DNA of 64,000 bases from Competibacter_A sp037045535 (lineage in GTDB: Bacteria > Pseudomonadota > Gammaproteobacteria > Competibacterales > Competibacteraceae): the NCBI GenBank assembly GCA_037045535.1, contig JBAOHI010000073.1, positions 682,001 through 746,000 on the forward strand, in the 5' to 3' direction. Positions 1 through 9,205 of the stretch are shown here, in pieces. The notes below the pieces were generated by a model. It ran no database searches, was not told the origin of the DNA, and saw only the letters and a list, made by a program, of their open reading frames with translations. The position numbers and the translations under genes were made by a program. The stretch's first letter is position 1. The number at the start of each line of letters is the position of its first letter.

Positions 1-1571
1 TAGTGGCGAATGCTGGCGCGGGCTTTGGCGGTCACCACGAAATTGAGCCAAGCCGGATTAGGGCGGGCGGTGGGCGTGATGATGACCTCGACGGTTTGGC
101 CAGTGACCAGCGGCGTGCGCAGCGGCACCAACCGACGGTCCACCCGAGCGCCGACGCAGGTGTTACCGACATCGGAGTGGATGGCGTAGGCGAAATCGAC
201 GGCAGTGGCGCCACGCGGCAGTTCGATGATCTCGCCGCGTGGCGTGAAGACGTAAACTTCGTCGGGAAACAGATCCACCTTGACGCTTTCGAGAAATTCC
301 ACTGGGTTGCCCGCGCGGCGCTGCATGTCCAGCAGCTTGCGTAACCATTCGCGGGCGCGTTGCTGGGCATGGCCACCCTCGTCCTCGCCGCCGGACTTGT
401 AGCGCCAGTGCGCGGCGACGCCGACCTCAGCCATGACGTGCATTTCCTCGGTGCGGATTTGCAGTTCGATAGGGACACCGCCGGGGCCGAACAGCACCGT
501 GTGCAATGATTGGTAACCGTTGGCCTTGGGGATGGCGATATAGTCCTTGAACCGGCCCATGATCGGCTTATACAGGCTGTGCATTACCCCTAGCACGCGA
601 TAGCAGGTATCGACGCTATCGACGATAATCCGCACTGCGTAAACGTCGTAAACATCCCGGAACGGTCGTGTCTTGCGGCCGGGAGGCCGATCCGCTTCCG
701 ACGGTGCGCTGATCGGGTCCCGGAGCGGCAAGGATGGTTTACCGCGCATTTTCTGGTAGATACCCCAGAGGTGCTTGCTGCGCCCAACCACGCGTGCGTT
801 GATGTTCTCTTCCCGAAGCCGGGTGTCGATGCGGGATTCCATCTGGCTGACGATCTCGTGGCGGTTGCCGCTCATCTTGCGCACCGCATCTTGCAGCACC
901 TGGAAACGCATCGGATACAAATGGCTCAGGCCAAGATCCTCCAGTTCCTGCCGCAGATGGTTCATGCCCAACCGCCCGGCGATGGGCGCGTAGATTTCCA
1001 AGGTCTCGCGAGCGATGCGGCGGCGCGATTCCGGCCGCATCGCGCTCAAGGTACGCATGTTGTGCAGACGGTCTGCCAGCTTGATCATGATGACCCGCAG
1101 ATCCTTGGCCATCGCCAGGAACATCTTGCGGAAATTCTCGGCTTGCGCTTCGAGCTTCGAATTGAATTGGATTTGGGTCAGTTTGCTGACGCCGTCCACC
1201 AAATCGGCCACTTCCGGCCCGAAGCGGGAACTGATGTGGTCCTTGCTGTAATGCGTATCCTCAATGACGTCGTGCAGGAGCGCCGCTTGCAGTGTTTCAA
1301 GGTCGAAGCGGACATTGGCGAGGATGCGAGCGACAGCCAGCGGATGAAAGATGTAGGGCTCGCCACTCTTGCGGTAGATGCCGGCATGGGCCTCGGCCGC
1401 GAAGTGACAGGCTTCACGTAATTGATCGACCTGTTCCAGTTCCAGGTATTCGCCGACGATAGTGCAGAGATCGTCGATGCGCAGCTGCAAATCGTCCAGC
1501 CACTCATCATCGACAGCTAGCTTACGCAGCTGCTGAATTTGATTGCGAGCTTCTCGCAACGGCGCGCTCAT
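1..1571 (-). CDS. spoT: (p)ppGpp synthetase/hydrolase SpoT, 3' end beyond window
   Basis: Bifunctional alarmone enzyme of the stringent response. Reading from the ATG at 1571 the frame stays open to the window edge, giving about 523 residues; the C-terminal ACT/regulatory part lies outside. The N-terminal HD hydrolase domain (about 45-200) keeps the metal motif HDVIEDT and KLADRLHNMRTL, which argues for SpoT rather than RelA. The synthetase domain (about 240-350) carries KDYIAIPKANGYQSLHT and ELQIRTEEMH. A TGS domain begins near residue 405 (VFTPRGEIIELP). It lies 49 bp downstream of rpoZ and then gmk on the same strand, the classic gmk-rpoZ-spoT order. No frameshift is seen in the visible part. 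Confidence 0.95.
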   Translation of the reverse strand, partial: MSAPLREARNQIQQLRKLAVDDEWLDDLQLRIDDLCTIVGEYLELEQVDQLREACHFAAEAHAGIYRKSGEPYIFHPLAVARILANVRFDLETLQAALLHDVIEDTHYSKDHISSRFGPEVADLVDGVSKLTQIQFNSKLEAQAENFRKMFLAMAKDLRVIMIKLADRLHNMRTLSAMRPESRRRIARETLEIYAPIAGRLGMNHLRQELEDLGLSHLYPMRFQVLQDAVRKMSGNRHEIVSQMESRIDTRLREENINARVVGRSKHLWGIYQKMRGKPSLPLRDPISAPSEADRPPGRKTRPFRDVYDVYAVRIIVDSVDTCYRVLGVMHSLYKPIMGRFKDYIAIPKANGYQSLHTVLFGPGGVPIELQIRTEEMHVMAEVGVAAHWRYKSGGEDEGGHAQQRAREWLRKLLDMQRRAGNPVEFLESVKVDLFPDEVYVFTPRGEIIELPRGATAVDFAYAIHSDVGNTCVGARVDRRLVPLRTPLVTGQTVEVIITPTARPNPAWLNFVVTAKARASIRH

Positions 1572-1620
1572 GAAAGCTTTTTCCACGATATTTCAGTTAA
1601 TCCGCGCCGTCACCCTGCCA

Positions 1621-1893
1621 TTACTCCAATTCATCCACCGCAGCGTTCTCGATACTGGAAGGAGTCGGCTCGGGGGATGTGGGGGCGGGGCGGGCATATT
1701 TTTGCTTGCTCAGATGATCGAGCTTGCCTTCGGCCAGCTCGCGTAGCGCGACGACGGTGGGCTTGTCGTTTCCCCAGGGAACCAGCGCTTCCTTGCCAAG
1801 CGCCAGATCGCGCGCGCGACGCGCGGCGACGAGCACCAATTCGAAGCGGTTATCCACTTGGTCAAGGCAATCTTCAACGGTGATACGAGCCAT
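1621..1893 (-). CDS. rpoZ: DNA-directed RNA polymerase subunit omega
   Basis: The 90-residue omega subunit helps assemble the beta' subunit of RNA polymerase and forms part of the ppGpp binding site. The N-terminus MARITVEDCLDQVDNRFELV and the following ARRARDL are characteristic of RpoZ. Length is normal; the C-terminal tail is proline-rich and divergent, as is common. It sits between gmk (70 bp upstream) and spoT (49 bp downstream) on the same strand, matching the conserved gammaproteobacterial operon. Confidence 0.96.
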   Translation of the reverse strand: MARITVEDCLDQVDNRFELVLVAARRARDLALGKEALVPWGNDKPTVVALRELAEGKLDHLSKQKYARPAPTSPEPTPSSIENAAVDELE

Positions 1894-1963
1894 TCGAGGC
1901 GCTCTCCAAATGTACGTGAATATTTGGATATCGGAATTTTGCAGTCTAATGAGAAATCAGCGG

Positions 1964-2578
1964 TTAAGACAAGAGCGTCTGCAGTAATCCCCGTTGTCGC
2001 TCCAACTGTATTTCCCGACGTTGCCGGTTGGCGATGACGATGGCGCGTAAGGCTTCTAGCGCTGCCTGAAAATCGTCGTTGATCACCAGATAATCGAATT
2101 CAGCATAGTGCGATAGTTCGTCCAGCGCCGCCGCCATGCGTCGCTCGATCACTTCGGTGCTGTCTTGCCCACGACCGATCAAGCGTTGTCGTAGGACTTC
2201 CCGCGAGGGCGGTACAATGAAAATCGTCTTGCTGTCTGGCATCAGTGCTCGCACCTGCTGCGCGCCTTGCCAGTCGATTTCCAGAATCACGTCCAGGCCA
2301 GCTGCCCGCTGCGCGGAGACAGCTGCCTGGCTGGTACCGTAACGGTTGCCAAAAACCTCGGCGTGCTCCAAGAATGCACCGGCAGCGAACATGGCCTCAA
2401 AAACGGCAGCGGACACGAAATGATAGTGCGTGCCCTCTCGCTCGCCTGGCCGGGGCGGGCGGGTCGTGTGAGAGATCGAAACCACAACGTCGGGAGTGGT
2501 TTCCACCAGGCTTTTGACCAAGCTGGTTTTACCGGCACCGGAAGGAGCGGCAACGATATAGAGGCTGCCGGTATTCAT
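1964..2578 (-). CDS. gmk: guanylate kinase
   Basis: Phosphorylates GMP to GDP with ATP in purine nucleotide synthesis. The 204-residue product has the P-loop APSGAGKTSL (about 11-20), the GMP-binding segment SHTTRPPRPGE with the HYHF motif, and EIDWQGAQQVR. Length is typical. It is the first visible gene of the gmk-rpoZ-spoT set. The 365 bases upstream contain no gene, so its promoter should lie there. Confidence 0.97.
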   Translation of the reverse strand: MNTGSLYIVAAPSGAGKTSLVKSLVETTPDVVVSISHTTRPPRPGEREGTHYHFVSAAVFEAMFAAGAFLEHAEVFGNRYGTSQAAVSAQRAAGLDVILEIDWQGAQQVRALMPDSKTIFIVPPSREVLRQRLIGRGQDSTEVIERRMAAALDELSHYAEFDYLVINDDFQAALEALRAIVIANRQRREIQLERQRGLLQTLLS

Positions 2579-2943
2579 CTACACTAATACACTAAAATTA
2601 GACCTTGGGAATTAGAAAACGGTTCGGGAAACGGCGCTAAACGTCCATCCATGAAGTCATCCGACTTTCGCTTGTCGCGGTGTGTATCGGGATAATGTCA
2701 TGAATCGGCCTCACTGCAAAGACTTACTATGGATGACCCACCAAACAATTATGTCTCCTTACCGTAGCTCTCCTTAGCCGTGAATTCATTTCTCTCCGTG
2801 GGGTGAAATATATCGGAATAAGCCGGTGATGTTGCCGGAGGTTGGGACGACCGCTCGGCACACTCTCTTATCACAATTCCGCTACAACTGCCCAGCGCGC
2901 TAATCTCGAAGGGTTTGGGAATTCGGCTTGGTGCGCTCCTCCT
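2579..2943. other. intergenic region without a recognised gene
   Basis: This stretch separates the start of gmk from the stop of the tryptophan-rich protein gene, both on the minus strand. No reading frame with plausible coding character, no tRNA fold and no strong hairpin with a T-tract was found on either strand. It probably holds the gmk promoter, but no consensus promoter could be fixed. Confidence 0.5.
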
Positions 2944-4902
2944 TTATCGACAATTTTGCTGCAACCCTGGCGGTAGGCTCCTGCAGTCAGGCAACCGTTG
3001 TGGTCTCTGACGCTCTGTCTGTTGTTGCTCAGCTCTGTGCCGTTCCTGCTCGGCTTGTTGCCGTTGCAGGATGGCCTGCTGTCGTGCTTGCTCTTGCTCG
3101 GCTGCCCGTTGCTGCAGAATAGCCTGCTGCTGGGCACGTTCCTGCTCGGCTTGTTGCCGTTGCAGGATGGCCTGCTGTCGTGCTTGCTCTTGCTCGGCTA
3201 CCCGTTGCTGCAGAATAGCCTGCTGCTGGGCACGTTCCTGCTCGGCTTGTTGCCGTTGCAGGATGGCCTGCTGTCGTGCTTGCTCCTGTTCGGCCCGCTG
3301 TCGTGTTTGCTCTTGTTCGGCTCTGTGTCGCTCCTGCTCAGCTTGTTGCCGTTGCAGGATGGCCTGTTGCCGTGCTTGCTCCTGCTCAGCTTGTTGCCGT
3401 TGCAGGATGGCCTGTTGCCGTGCTTGCTCCTGCTCAGCTTGTTGCCGTTGCAGGATGGCCTGTTGCCGTGCTTGCTCCTGCTCAGCTTGTTGCCGTTGCA
3501 GGATGGCCTGTTGCCGTGCTTGCTCCTGCTCAGCTTGTTGCCGTTGCAGGATGGCCTGTTGCTGGGCATGTTCTTGTTCAGCCCGCTGGCGTGCTTGCTC
3601 TTGTTCGGCTCTGTGTCGCTCCTGCTCGGCTTGTTGCCGTTGCAGGATAGCCTGCTGCTGGGCACGTTCCTGCTCGGCCTGTTGTCGTTGCAGGATGACC
3701 TGCTGCTGAGCGCGCTCCTGCTCGGCCCGCTTGCGCTGTTCCTGCTCCATCCATCGTCTAGCCCGTTCCTGTTCGGCTTGCTGATGTTGTTCTTGTATCG
3801 GTTGCCGTTCCACTTCAGGTAGCTGTCTCGGGCGCTCCTGTCCTACTTGTCGGGATTGGCCGTTCCGTTCCTCAAAATCAATAGGACCGGGACCGTGTCC
3901 TTCGCCTGGAGGAGCCTGTGGTTCCGGTGGCGGTACCTGTGGAGGGCGTCTCGCATCTGGCTCTTCGCCGCGATCTCGCTGGTTTTGGCTCGCAGCCGGC
4001 GGCTGTTCCGGAGCCGGGCTCAGACCATGATGATCAAAACGGTGATCGGGTGGCGCTTCCAAGTGAGGTGGCCGGTTTGGTGGGGATAAGGGCGGGGGTG
4101 GTGTTATCGGTGTTCTTACTACTTCAGGCCGAAACAGAACCACCCGTCCCTCTTGAGAGGGTTTTTGTTTCTTCACTGGATGATCGGACTCATCGACCCG
4201 ATGAGATGTTACCCGGACATGTGTCTCTCTCTCGAAGCGTCTCAGGTCGATACTGCGATTCACTACCCGTCGGTCGATACTGATGTAGTGAGTCACATTC
4301 GTTGTCCGGTCGATTAAGTCCGTGCTGCGGGAACGCGATACGATGGCCTGCTCTATGCGGGGACTGAGAAATCGGGAGGTCGGTACGAAGCACCAAGCAT
4401 CTTGACCAATGCCAAAATCCTGGTCGGATGGAGTGAAACCGATACTGGGATCAAATTCGACTTCGGGTGGCAGTGGTGCCCAACCGATAAAACCATCGCC
4501 GCTGCGCCAACCGACCCAAGCAGGCCCCCACTCCGTGCCAGGCACCCAGGCCCAACCATCATCGCTGTCGTAAAACCAGCGACCATAGTGAAAGGGAATG
4601 GAACCCCAAGGGTCGGTGGAAATCCAGATCCAGCCATAATCGTCGGTGAACACCCAATAACCGATGGTATAGGGCTGCCAATCCTTCGCTACATTGGGGT
4701 ACCAGACCCAACCATAGGGTTCGACTTGGCACCAGTCGCCATAAGGGGATAACTCCTTGTAGAAAAATTCGAAATCCACGCGGACTCCGGCGTGAACCAC
4801 TGCTCCGCCAAGCAAATTCAGTCGAGGCGAACCGGCCGGATTGAATCCGGCATTCATCAACAGCACCGCGGCAGCCAGCGCTAACCATGTTTTTGCTTTC
4901 AC
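2944..4902 (-). CDS. secreted tryptophan-rich DUF6600-like protein with long repeat coiled coil
   Basis: The 652-residue product starts with a signal peptide (MKAKTWLALAAAVLLMNAG) and then a W/Y/G-rich domain (about 45-195) with repeated patterns such as YGDWCQVEPYGWVWYP, GYWVFTDDYGW and HYGRWFYDSDDGWAW, typical of the DUF6600 family of exported proteins of unknown role. A proline-rich linker (about 270-340) leads to a charged region (about 380-630) built of near-identical 16-residue Q/A/E/R repeats (QQAEQEQARQQAILQR) predicted to form a long alpha-helical coiled coil. The protein therefore probably reaches across or along the envelope. Family assignment of the N-terminal domain is from memory of its tryptophan spacing; the molecular function is unknown. 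It stands alone with long non-coding flanks. Confidence 0.75.
   Translation of the reverse strand: MKAKTWLALAAAVLLMNAGFNPAGSPRLNLLGGAVVHAGVRVDFEFFYKELSPYGDWCQVEPYGWVWYPNVAKDWQPYTIGYWVFTDDYGWIWISTDPWGSIPFHYGRWFYDSDDGWAWVPGTEWGPAWVGWRSGDGFIGWAPLPPEVEFDPSIGFTPSDQDFGIGQDAWCFVPTSRFLSPRIEQAIVSRSRSTDLIDRTTNVTHYISIDRRVVNRSIDLRRFERETHVRVTSHRVDESDHPVKKQKPSQEGRVVLFRPEVVRTPITPPPPLSPPNRPPHLEAPPDHRFDHHGLSPAPEQPPAASQNQRDRGEEPDARRPPQVPPPEPQAPPGEGHGPGPIDFEERNGQSRQVGQERPRQLPEVERQPIQEQHQQAEQERARRWMEQEQRKRAEQERAQQQVILQRQQAEQERAQQQAILQRQQAEQERHRAEQEQARQRAEQEHAQQQAILQRQQAEQEQARQQAILQRQQAEQEQARQQAILQRQQAEQEQARQQAILQRQQAEQEQARQQAILQRQQAEQERHRAEQEQTRQRAEQEQARQQAILQRQQAEQERAQQQAILQQRVAEQEQARQQAILQRQQAEQERAQQQAILQQRAAEQEQARQQAILQRQQAEQERHRAEQQQTERQRPQRLPDCRSLPPGLQQNCR
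3020..3790. repeat. 48-bp tandem repeats inside the coiled-coil gene
   Basis: A 48-bp unit encoding 16 residues is tandemly repeated through this stretch. Units starting at 3341, 3389, 3437 and 3485 are identical at the base level and the copy at 3533 is identical in its first part. Surrounding copies are degenerate versions. Because 48 is a multiple of three, copy number can change without breaking the reading frame. The repeat composition also leaves long spurious open frames on the opposite strand. Confidence 0.9.
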
Positions 4903-5065
4903 GCGCTACCTCGCATCCCAGCGACCGCTTCGTTCTGTACGTTTGGAAAACAGCGGAGGACTGGTTCGCTCCTGAAAATTTGTCGAGAGTGGCTTGAGCC
5001 GTTTGTGAGAATTTTGGAGGTTTAACTCACTGATAACAGTGAAACAGACGAGAGCTGAATTCAAC

Positions 5066-5839
5066 ATGAACAAACCTCCATTCTGTGATCCTCATTCCGA
5101 TAGTTGGTGCTGGCAAAAACCGTGTGCTCGGTTGCATCGGCTCCTGACAACGAGCGCTCACGCTATTCCCACGACTGCTGACAACCATGCCATAATTCAT
5201 CCTTCTGCCGAGCCTGATATATTTACAACGACTGTCTTGCACTCCGACCGACCGCCCCCTACCGACACTTCGCCACACTGGCATTCCTGCTCGTGTTTGT
5301 TCTTGCGCGGCGTGCCCGCCGACCTGTCTGCTTGGCTCCTGGATGTCGGATCGCTGACTCGACGCTTGCGCCGCGCCTGCGCGGGCCGATTCCGCGTCCG
5401 CATTCTCAGTCAAGCCTGGACTCGTCCCGGCCGCGACGAAGCGGGTGTGTTGAATCTGCGCGCAGGTAGCTGGGTATGGACCCGCGAGGTCCATCTGTTG
5501 TGCGACGAGCGGCCCTGGGTATTCGCCCGTACCCTGATTCCAGCACAGACCTTGCGCGGTCGCGGTCGTCGGTTGACCCGGTTGGGCACGAAACCCTTGG
5601 GGGCAGTGTTGTTTGCCGATTCCGGTGTTCGGCGCGGCTCGGTCGAAATTACCCGCATCGTTGTCGGCCAGCGGTTGCACCAACGGGCGTTCGTCGGTTT
5701 TGCCGAACCGCCGAATGCGATCTGGGGGCGCCGCTCCGTGTTTCAAATCGACGGTTGTCCGTTGTTAGTGTGCGAGATTTTTCTACCGGATTTGCCGCTG
5801 TCTCCCGCTTGTCGCCAAATGGATTTTCCTTCGCTATGA
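5066..5839 (+). CDS. ubiC: chorismate--pyruvate lyase (UbiC)
   Basis: Converts chorismate to 4-hydroxybenzoate and pyruvate, the first committed step of ubiquinone synthesis. The UbiC domain starts about residue 80 and shows WLLDVGSLTRRLRR, REVHLLCDERPWVFARTL, RLGTKPLGAVLF and WGRRSVF, in the order known from E. coli UbiC. The last codons overlap the ubiA start by 4 bp (ATGA), which supports coupled translation. The product from the first ATG is 257 residues, about 90 longer than E. coli UbiC, and the extra N-terminus has no family resemblance; a GTG at 5312 or another internal start may be the true one. No good ribosome binding site decides the matter. Confidence 0.85.
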   Translation: MNKPPFCDPHSDSWCWQKPCARLHRLLTTSAHAIPTTADNHAIIHPSAEPDIFTTTVLHSDRPPPTDTSPHWHSCSCLFLRGVPADLSAWLLDVGSLTRRLRRACAGRFRVRILSQAWTRPGRDEAGVLNLRAGSWVWTREVHLLCDERPWVFARTLIPAQTLRGRGRRLTRLGTKPLGAVLFADSGVRRGSVEITRIVVGQRLHQRAFVGFAEPPNAIWGRRSVFQIDGCPLLVCEIFLPDLPLSPACRQMDFPSL

Positions 5840-6717
5840 ATATCGAATACTTTGAAAATCGCCTGCGCGAATATGGCGCGCTGATGCGCCTGCATCGTCC
5901 CATCGGCATCTATCTCCTGCTGTGGCCGACCTTGTGGGCGCTGTGGCTGGCTGGGAACGGCCAGCCACAGCGCGGCGCCGTGCTCGTTTTCGTGTTGGGC
6001 GTGGTACTGATGCGTTCGGCCGGCTGCGTTATGAACGACATCGCTGACCGGAAATTCGATCCACATGTCGCCCGCACCCGTGATCGACCGCTCGCTGCCG
6101 GCCGGGTTCGCCTGGGTGAAGCGATCAGCCTCGCGTTGGTGTTGTGCCTGCTAGCTTTTGCTCTGGTGCTGACTCAGAACGCCTTGACCATCGAACTGTC
6201 CTTCGTCGGTCTCGTACTGGCCGCCACCTACCCGTTCATGAAGCGGCTCCATCACTTTCCGCAATTCCATCTCGGTGCTGCCTTTGGTTGGGGCATACCA
6301 ATGGCCTACGCGGCGGTGATGGGGGTTTTGCCGCCGGCCGCTTGGGTGCTGTTCCTAGGCAACGTGATCTGGGCAGCGATTTACGACACGCAGTATGCGA
6401 TGGTGGATCGAGAAGACGATCTCAAGATTGGGGTCAAATCCACCGCTATCCTGTTCGGAAAGCGCGATAAGCGCATCATCGGCTACCTGCAACTCCTGCT
6501 ACTGGTCGTATTGGTTGTGGTCGGTCTGCTGGCCGACCGGGGCTGGATTTATTACCTCAGCGTGTTCGTGGCGGCCTGGTTTGCGCTGTACCAGCAATAC
6601 CTGATCCGTGACCGCGCGCCAACGGAATGTTTTCAAGCGTTTCTCAATAACAACGGTTTCGGAATGATTATTTTTTGCGGTCTGTTGCTGGATTATTTAC
6701 CAGCGGGTTCAGCCTGA
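5836..6717 (+). CDS. ubiA: 4-hydroxybenzoate octaprenyltransferase (UbiA)
   Basis: Membrane prenyltransferase that attaches the polyprenyl chain to 4-hydroxybenzoate, the step after UbiC. The 293-residue product has multiple hydrophobic helices and both aspartate motifs of the family: NDIADRKFD near residue 70 and YDTQYAMVDREDD near 190. The start at the ATGA overlap with ubiC gives a normal-length protein beginning MNIEYFENRLREYGALMRLH; the longer open frame upstream runs antiphase through ubiC and is not coding. Confidence 0.96.
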   Translation: MNIEYFENRLREYGALMRLHRPIGIYLLLWPTLWALWLAGNGQPQRGAVLVFVLGVVLMRSAGCVMNDIADRKFDPHVARTRDRPLAAGRVRLGEAISLALVLCLLAFALVLTQNALTIELSFVGLVLAATYPFMKRLHHFPQFHLGAAFGWGIPMAYAAVMGVLPPAAWVLFLGNVIWAAIYDTQYAMVDREDDLKIGVKSTAILFGKRDKRIIGYLQLLLLVVLVVVGLLADRGWIYYLSVFVAAWFALYQQYLIRDRAPTECFQAFLNNNGFGMIIFCGLLLDYLPAGSA

Positions 6718-6797
6718 ACGCCGCCTAACCTCTCGCTTCCTTGTCCTCGACCCTTTTCCCGAAGAGAGGGGACATTTTCGCCGATGGAGGAAAACAC

Positions 6798-7121
6798 ATG
6801 TTGATCGTTCATGTCTTCATTCACGTCAAATCGGAATGCGTCGAGGCGTTCAAAGCCGCCTCCCTGGAAAATGCCCGCAACAGTGTCCTGGAGCCCGGCA
6901 TCGCCCGCTTCGATGTCATCCAGCAGACCGACGACCCGACCCGGTTCGTGTTGGTCGAGGTCTATCGCACGATTGAGGCGACGGTCCAGCACAAGGAAAC
7001 TGCCCATTACGCCCGCTGGCGCGACGCAGTGGCCGAGATGATGGCCGAGCCGCGCAGCAGTGTGAAATACACCAACCTATTCCCGGCCGACATGGGTTGG
7101 GATTATCCGCCGGGCGTTTGA
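6798..7121 (+). CDS. antibiotic biosynthesis monooxygenase (ABM/LsrG-like) family protein
   Basis: A 107-residue single ferredoxin-like-fold protein. The start is set by GGAGG at 6786-6790, seven bases before the ATG. The sequence MLIVHVFIHVK, then FDVIQQTDDPTRFVLVEVYRT and HKETAHYARWRDAVA, follows the ABM/LsrG pattern of small dimeric haem- or cofactor-free oxygenases and isomerases. The substrate cannot be read from the sequence. It ends 14 bp before the hydrolase gene and probably shares its transcript. Confidence 0.85.
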   Translation: MLIVHVFIHVKSECVEAFKAASLENARNSVLEPGIARFDVIQQTDDPTRFVLVEVYRTIEATVQHKETAHYARWRDAVAEMMAEPRSSVKYTNLFPADMGWDYPPGV

Positions 7122-7135
7122 AACGCGGTATCGAT

Positions 7136-7999
7136 ATGCCGGTCGAGCTGGAGTTACGGACGCCGTATCTACGGCTAGCTGCACGCGTTTGGGGGCCACC
7201 GGACGGCATTCCGGTGCTGGCGCTGCACGGCTGGCTCGACAACGCAGCCAGTTTCGACACCCTGGCCCCGCTGTTGCCCGACGTGCGCCTGGTCGCGCTG
7301 GACCTGCCGGGACACGGTCATTCCGACCCCCGACCGCCGGGGATTCACTATCATTTCGTCGATTACATTCCCGATGTGGCCGCCGCCGCCGATGCGCTGG
7401 GCTGGGAGCGCTTCGCGCTGCTGGGCCATTCCTTGGGGGGTGGCATCGTCAGTTTTACGGCCGCCACCCTGCCAAATCGGGTGACACGGGTGGCGATGAT
7501 CGAAGGTTTGGGACCACCAACCAGCGATCCGGCCGACGGTCCGGCCAACCTGCGCAAAGCCATCGAAAAGATGAATGGCTTATCCCGCAAAAACCGCGTC
7601 AATCCGCCGATCTATCCGAATCTCGAAGCCGCGATCCAGGCGCGCTGCGAGGCCAGCGGCCTGTCCTGGACCGCGGCATCCATCCTAGTCAGCCGCAGCA
7701 TTCAATCAGTCGACGAAGGCTTCGGTTGGCGGACCGATCCCCGACTGCGGTTTGTCTCGCCGTCGTATCTGAGCGAACCGCAGATCCTCGCCTACATGGA
7801 ACGCATTGAAGCGCCCGCTTTGCTGATCTGCGGTGCAGACGGTTATCTGGTCAAGCGGGCCTACATGCAGGAACGCTACGCTCGCATCGCCGACCTGACG
7901 GTAAAAATTTTGTCCGGCGGACACCATCCCCATCTGGAAGACCCCGAACCCTGCGCCCGATTGTTGGCACCGTTCTTCGCAGCAGCTCGCGCGACCTAG
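7136..7999 (+). CDS. alpha/beta hydrolase
   Basis: A 287-residue alpha/beta-hydrolase-fold enzyme. Visible are the oxyanion-hole motif ALHGWLDNAASFD, the DLPGHGHSD strand-turn, the nucleophile elbow LLGHSLGGGI (serine), an aspartate in LLICGADGYLV and a late histidine in GGHHPHLEDPE. These form the usual Ser-Asp-His triad. The HGWLDNA pattern is close to serine-hydrolase-like (SERHL) proteins. The substrate is unknown. The ATG at 7136 is preferred over one 13 codons earlier that lies inside the preceding gene. Confidence 0.88.
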   Translation: MPVELELRTPYLRLAARVWGPPDGIPVLALHGWLDNAASFDTLAPLLPDVRLVALDLPGHGHSDPRPPGIHYHFVDYIPDVAAAADALGWERFALLGHSLGGGIVSFTAATLPNRVTRVAMIEGLGPPTSDPADGPANLRKAIEKMNGLSRKNRVNPPIYPNLEAAIQARCEASGLSWTAASILVSRSIQSVDEGFGWRTDPRLRFVSPSYLSEPQILAYMERIEAPALLICGADGYLVKRAYMQERYARIADLTVKILSGGHHPHLEDPEPCARLLAPFFAAARAT

Positions 8000-8242
8000 A
8001 CCCTGCGCCCGAAACAATCCGCTGTAATTTCCCGCCTTAAGGGCATTTAGTCCTCTCCAATTGCTTGAATTTTCAGTAGAGGTTGCTGTTACTGTCTATT
8101 TATGTTGCATATAATTCATGATTGGTGCATAAAATGCTTAAATGTTCTGGCAGTTAGTCCGATTGAAGATTGGTCGCACAACGAATCCGACCAAAATCGA
8201 TCGTTTCTCGCACGAGTAAAAGTAACTGAGGAGCTGTTGGCA

Positions 8243-9142
8243 ATGTTTTCTAAGTGGAGTATTCAACTCAAATTTTCCCTGATTTTTATCCTGACGCTGG
8301 TGTTGATCGTCGCTGGACTTTTTATCGGTATTTACACGCTAAAAACTAACCAGTTACGCAATGAGGCGACGGCGACGGCCGAACAAGTGGTCGCCTTCCG
8401 AGCATGGGTGGCTAGCACCGGAGTGGTTTGGGTCGATCATTTAGCGCCCGCGTTCCGCGACTTCCTCGGCAAGCGGGTCAGTAGCGACAGCACTATGGAG
8501 TTTTTCTCCAAGAATCCGGCACTGGCTACCCGCGAACTGTCGGAAATCGTCAGCAAAACCGCGACTCGGGCCACGTTCCGCGTGACCAGTGATGAGTACC
8601 GCAACCCAGCTAATGCCCCGGATCGCTTTGAAAGCACTGCCATCCAGGCATTCAAAGCCGATAAGAGCCTTAAATACAGCGATGCGTTCGAAGGAAACTA
8701 CTATCGCTACAGCCAGCCGATTTACGTGCAGGAGTCCTGTCTGAAATGTCATGGCGATCCCAAGGACGCACCAGCGGACGTCATCGCCAAATACGGCGAC
8801 AAGCAGGCTTTCGGCTACAAACTCGGTGATGTGCGCGGCATCATCAGCGTCAAACTACCGGACGTCACCTTGGCCGAAGTCTTTTTGACCTTCCTCAACC
8901 CGTTCACCGTCGGCCTGATCGTGCTGGCGTTCTTGCTGAATTTTCTCTTTACCCATAAATCGATTATCAATCGATTGAAAGGCTTGACATCGACGACCGA
9001 GCGCATCGCCCACGGCGAACTGGATTTGCCGCTGCCGAACAATCCGGGCAGCCGCGACGAGGTGGATAACGTGCAACATGCGATCGACTTGCTGCGCAAC
9101 AGTGTGGTGGTCGCTATGCGGCGGCTTCAAAAGAAGTCGTAA
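8243..9142 (+). CDS. membrane sensor with Tll0287-like (DUF3365) haem domain and HAMP
   Basis: The 299-residue product starts with a transmembrane helix (about 8-32), followed by a periplasmic Tll0287-like/DUF3365 domain that contains a single CLKCH haem-c attachment motif near residue 165 (YVQESCLKCHGDPKDAP), a second helix (about 220-240) and a HAMP linker to the C-terminus. Such sensors usually feed a kinase, cyclase or chemotaxis domain, but this one ends right after the HAMP. GAGGAG at 8228-8233 supports the start at 8243 rather than the longer frame from 8102. The next gene encodes a PATAN-like protein, so the two may form a signalling pair; that is inference. Confidence 0.82.
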   Translation: MFSKWSIQLKFSLIFILTLVLIVAGLFIGIYTLKTNQLRNEATATAEQVVAFRAWVASTGVVWVDHLAPAFRDFLGKRVSSDSTMEFFSKNPALATRELSEIVSKTATRATFRVTSDEYRNPANAPDRFESTAIQAFKADKSLKYSDAFEGNYYRYSQPIYVQESCLKCHGDPKDAPADVIAKYGDKQAFGYKLGDVRGIISVKLPDVTLAEVFLTFLNPFTVGLIVLAFLLNFLFTHKSIINRLKGLTSTTERIAHGELDLPLPNNPGSRDEVDNVQHAIDLLRNSVVVAMRRLQKKS

Positions 9143-9205
9143 CCCGCAAGCGGGGCGGGGACGGCCGAAACGTCCCACGCTCCGCGCGCATCGCGAGATA
9201 CCGCC

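Noticed and set aside
2998..3822. Leucine-rich 274-codon open frame on the plus strand
   Set aside because: It is the antisense of the 48-bp repeats; every unit repeats the same open antisense codons, and there is no ribosome binding site or family resemblance.
5476..5835. N-terminal extension of UbiA by 120 codons
   Set aside because: The extension is in another frame of ubiC and the ATGA start gives the normal UbiA length.
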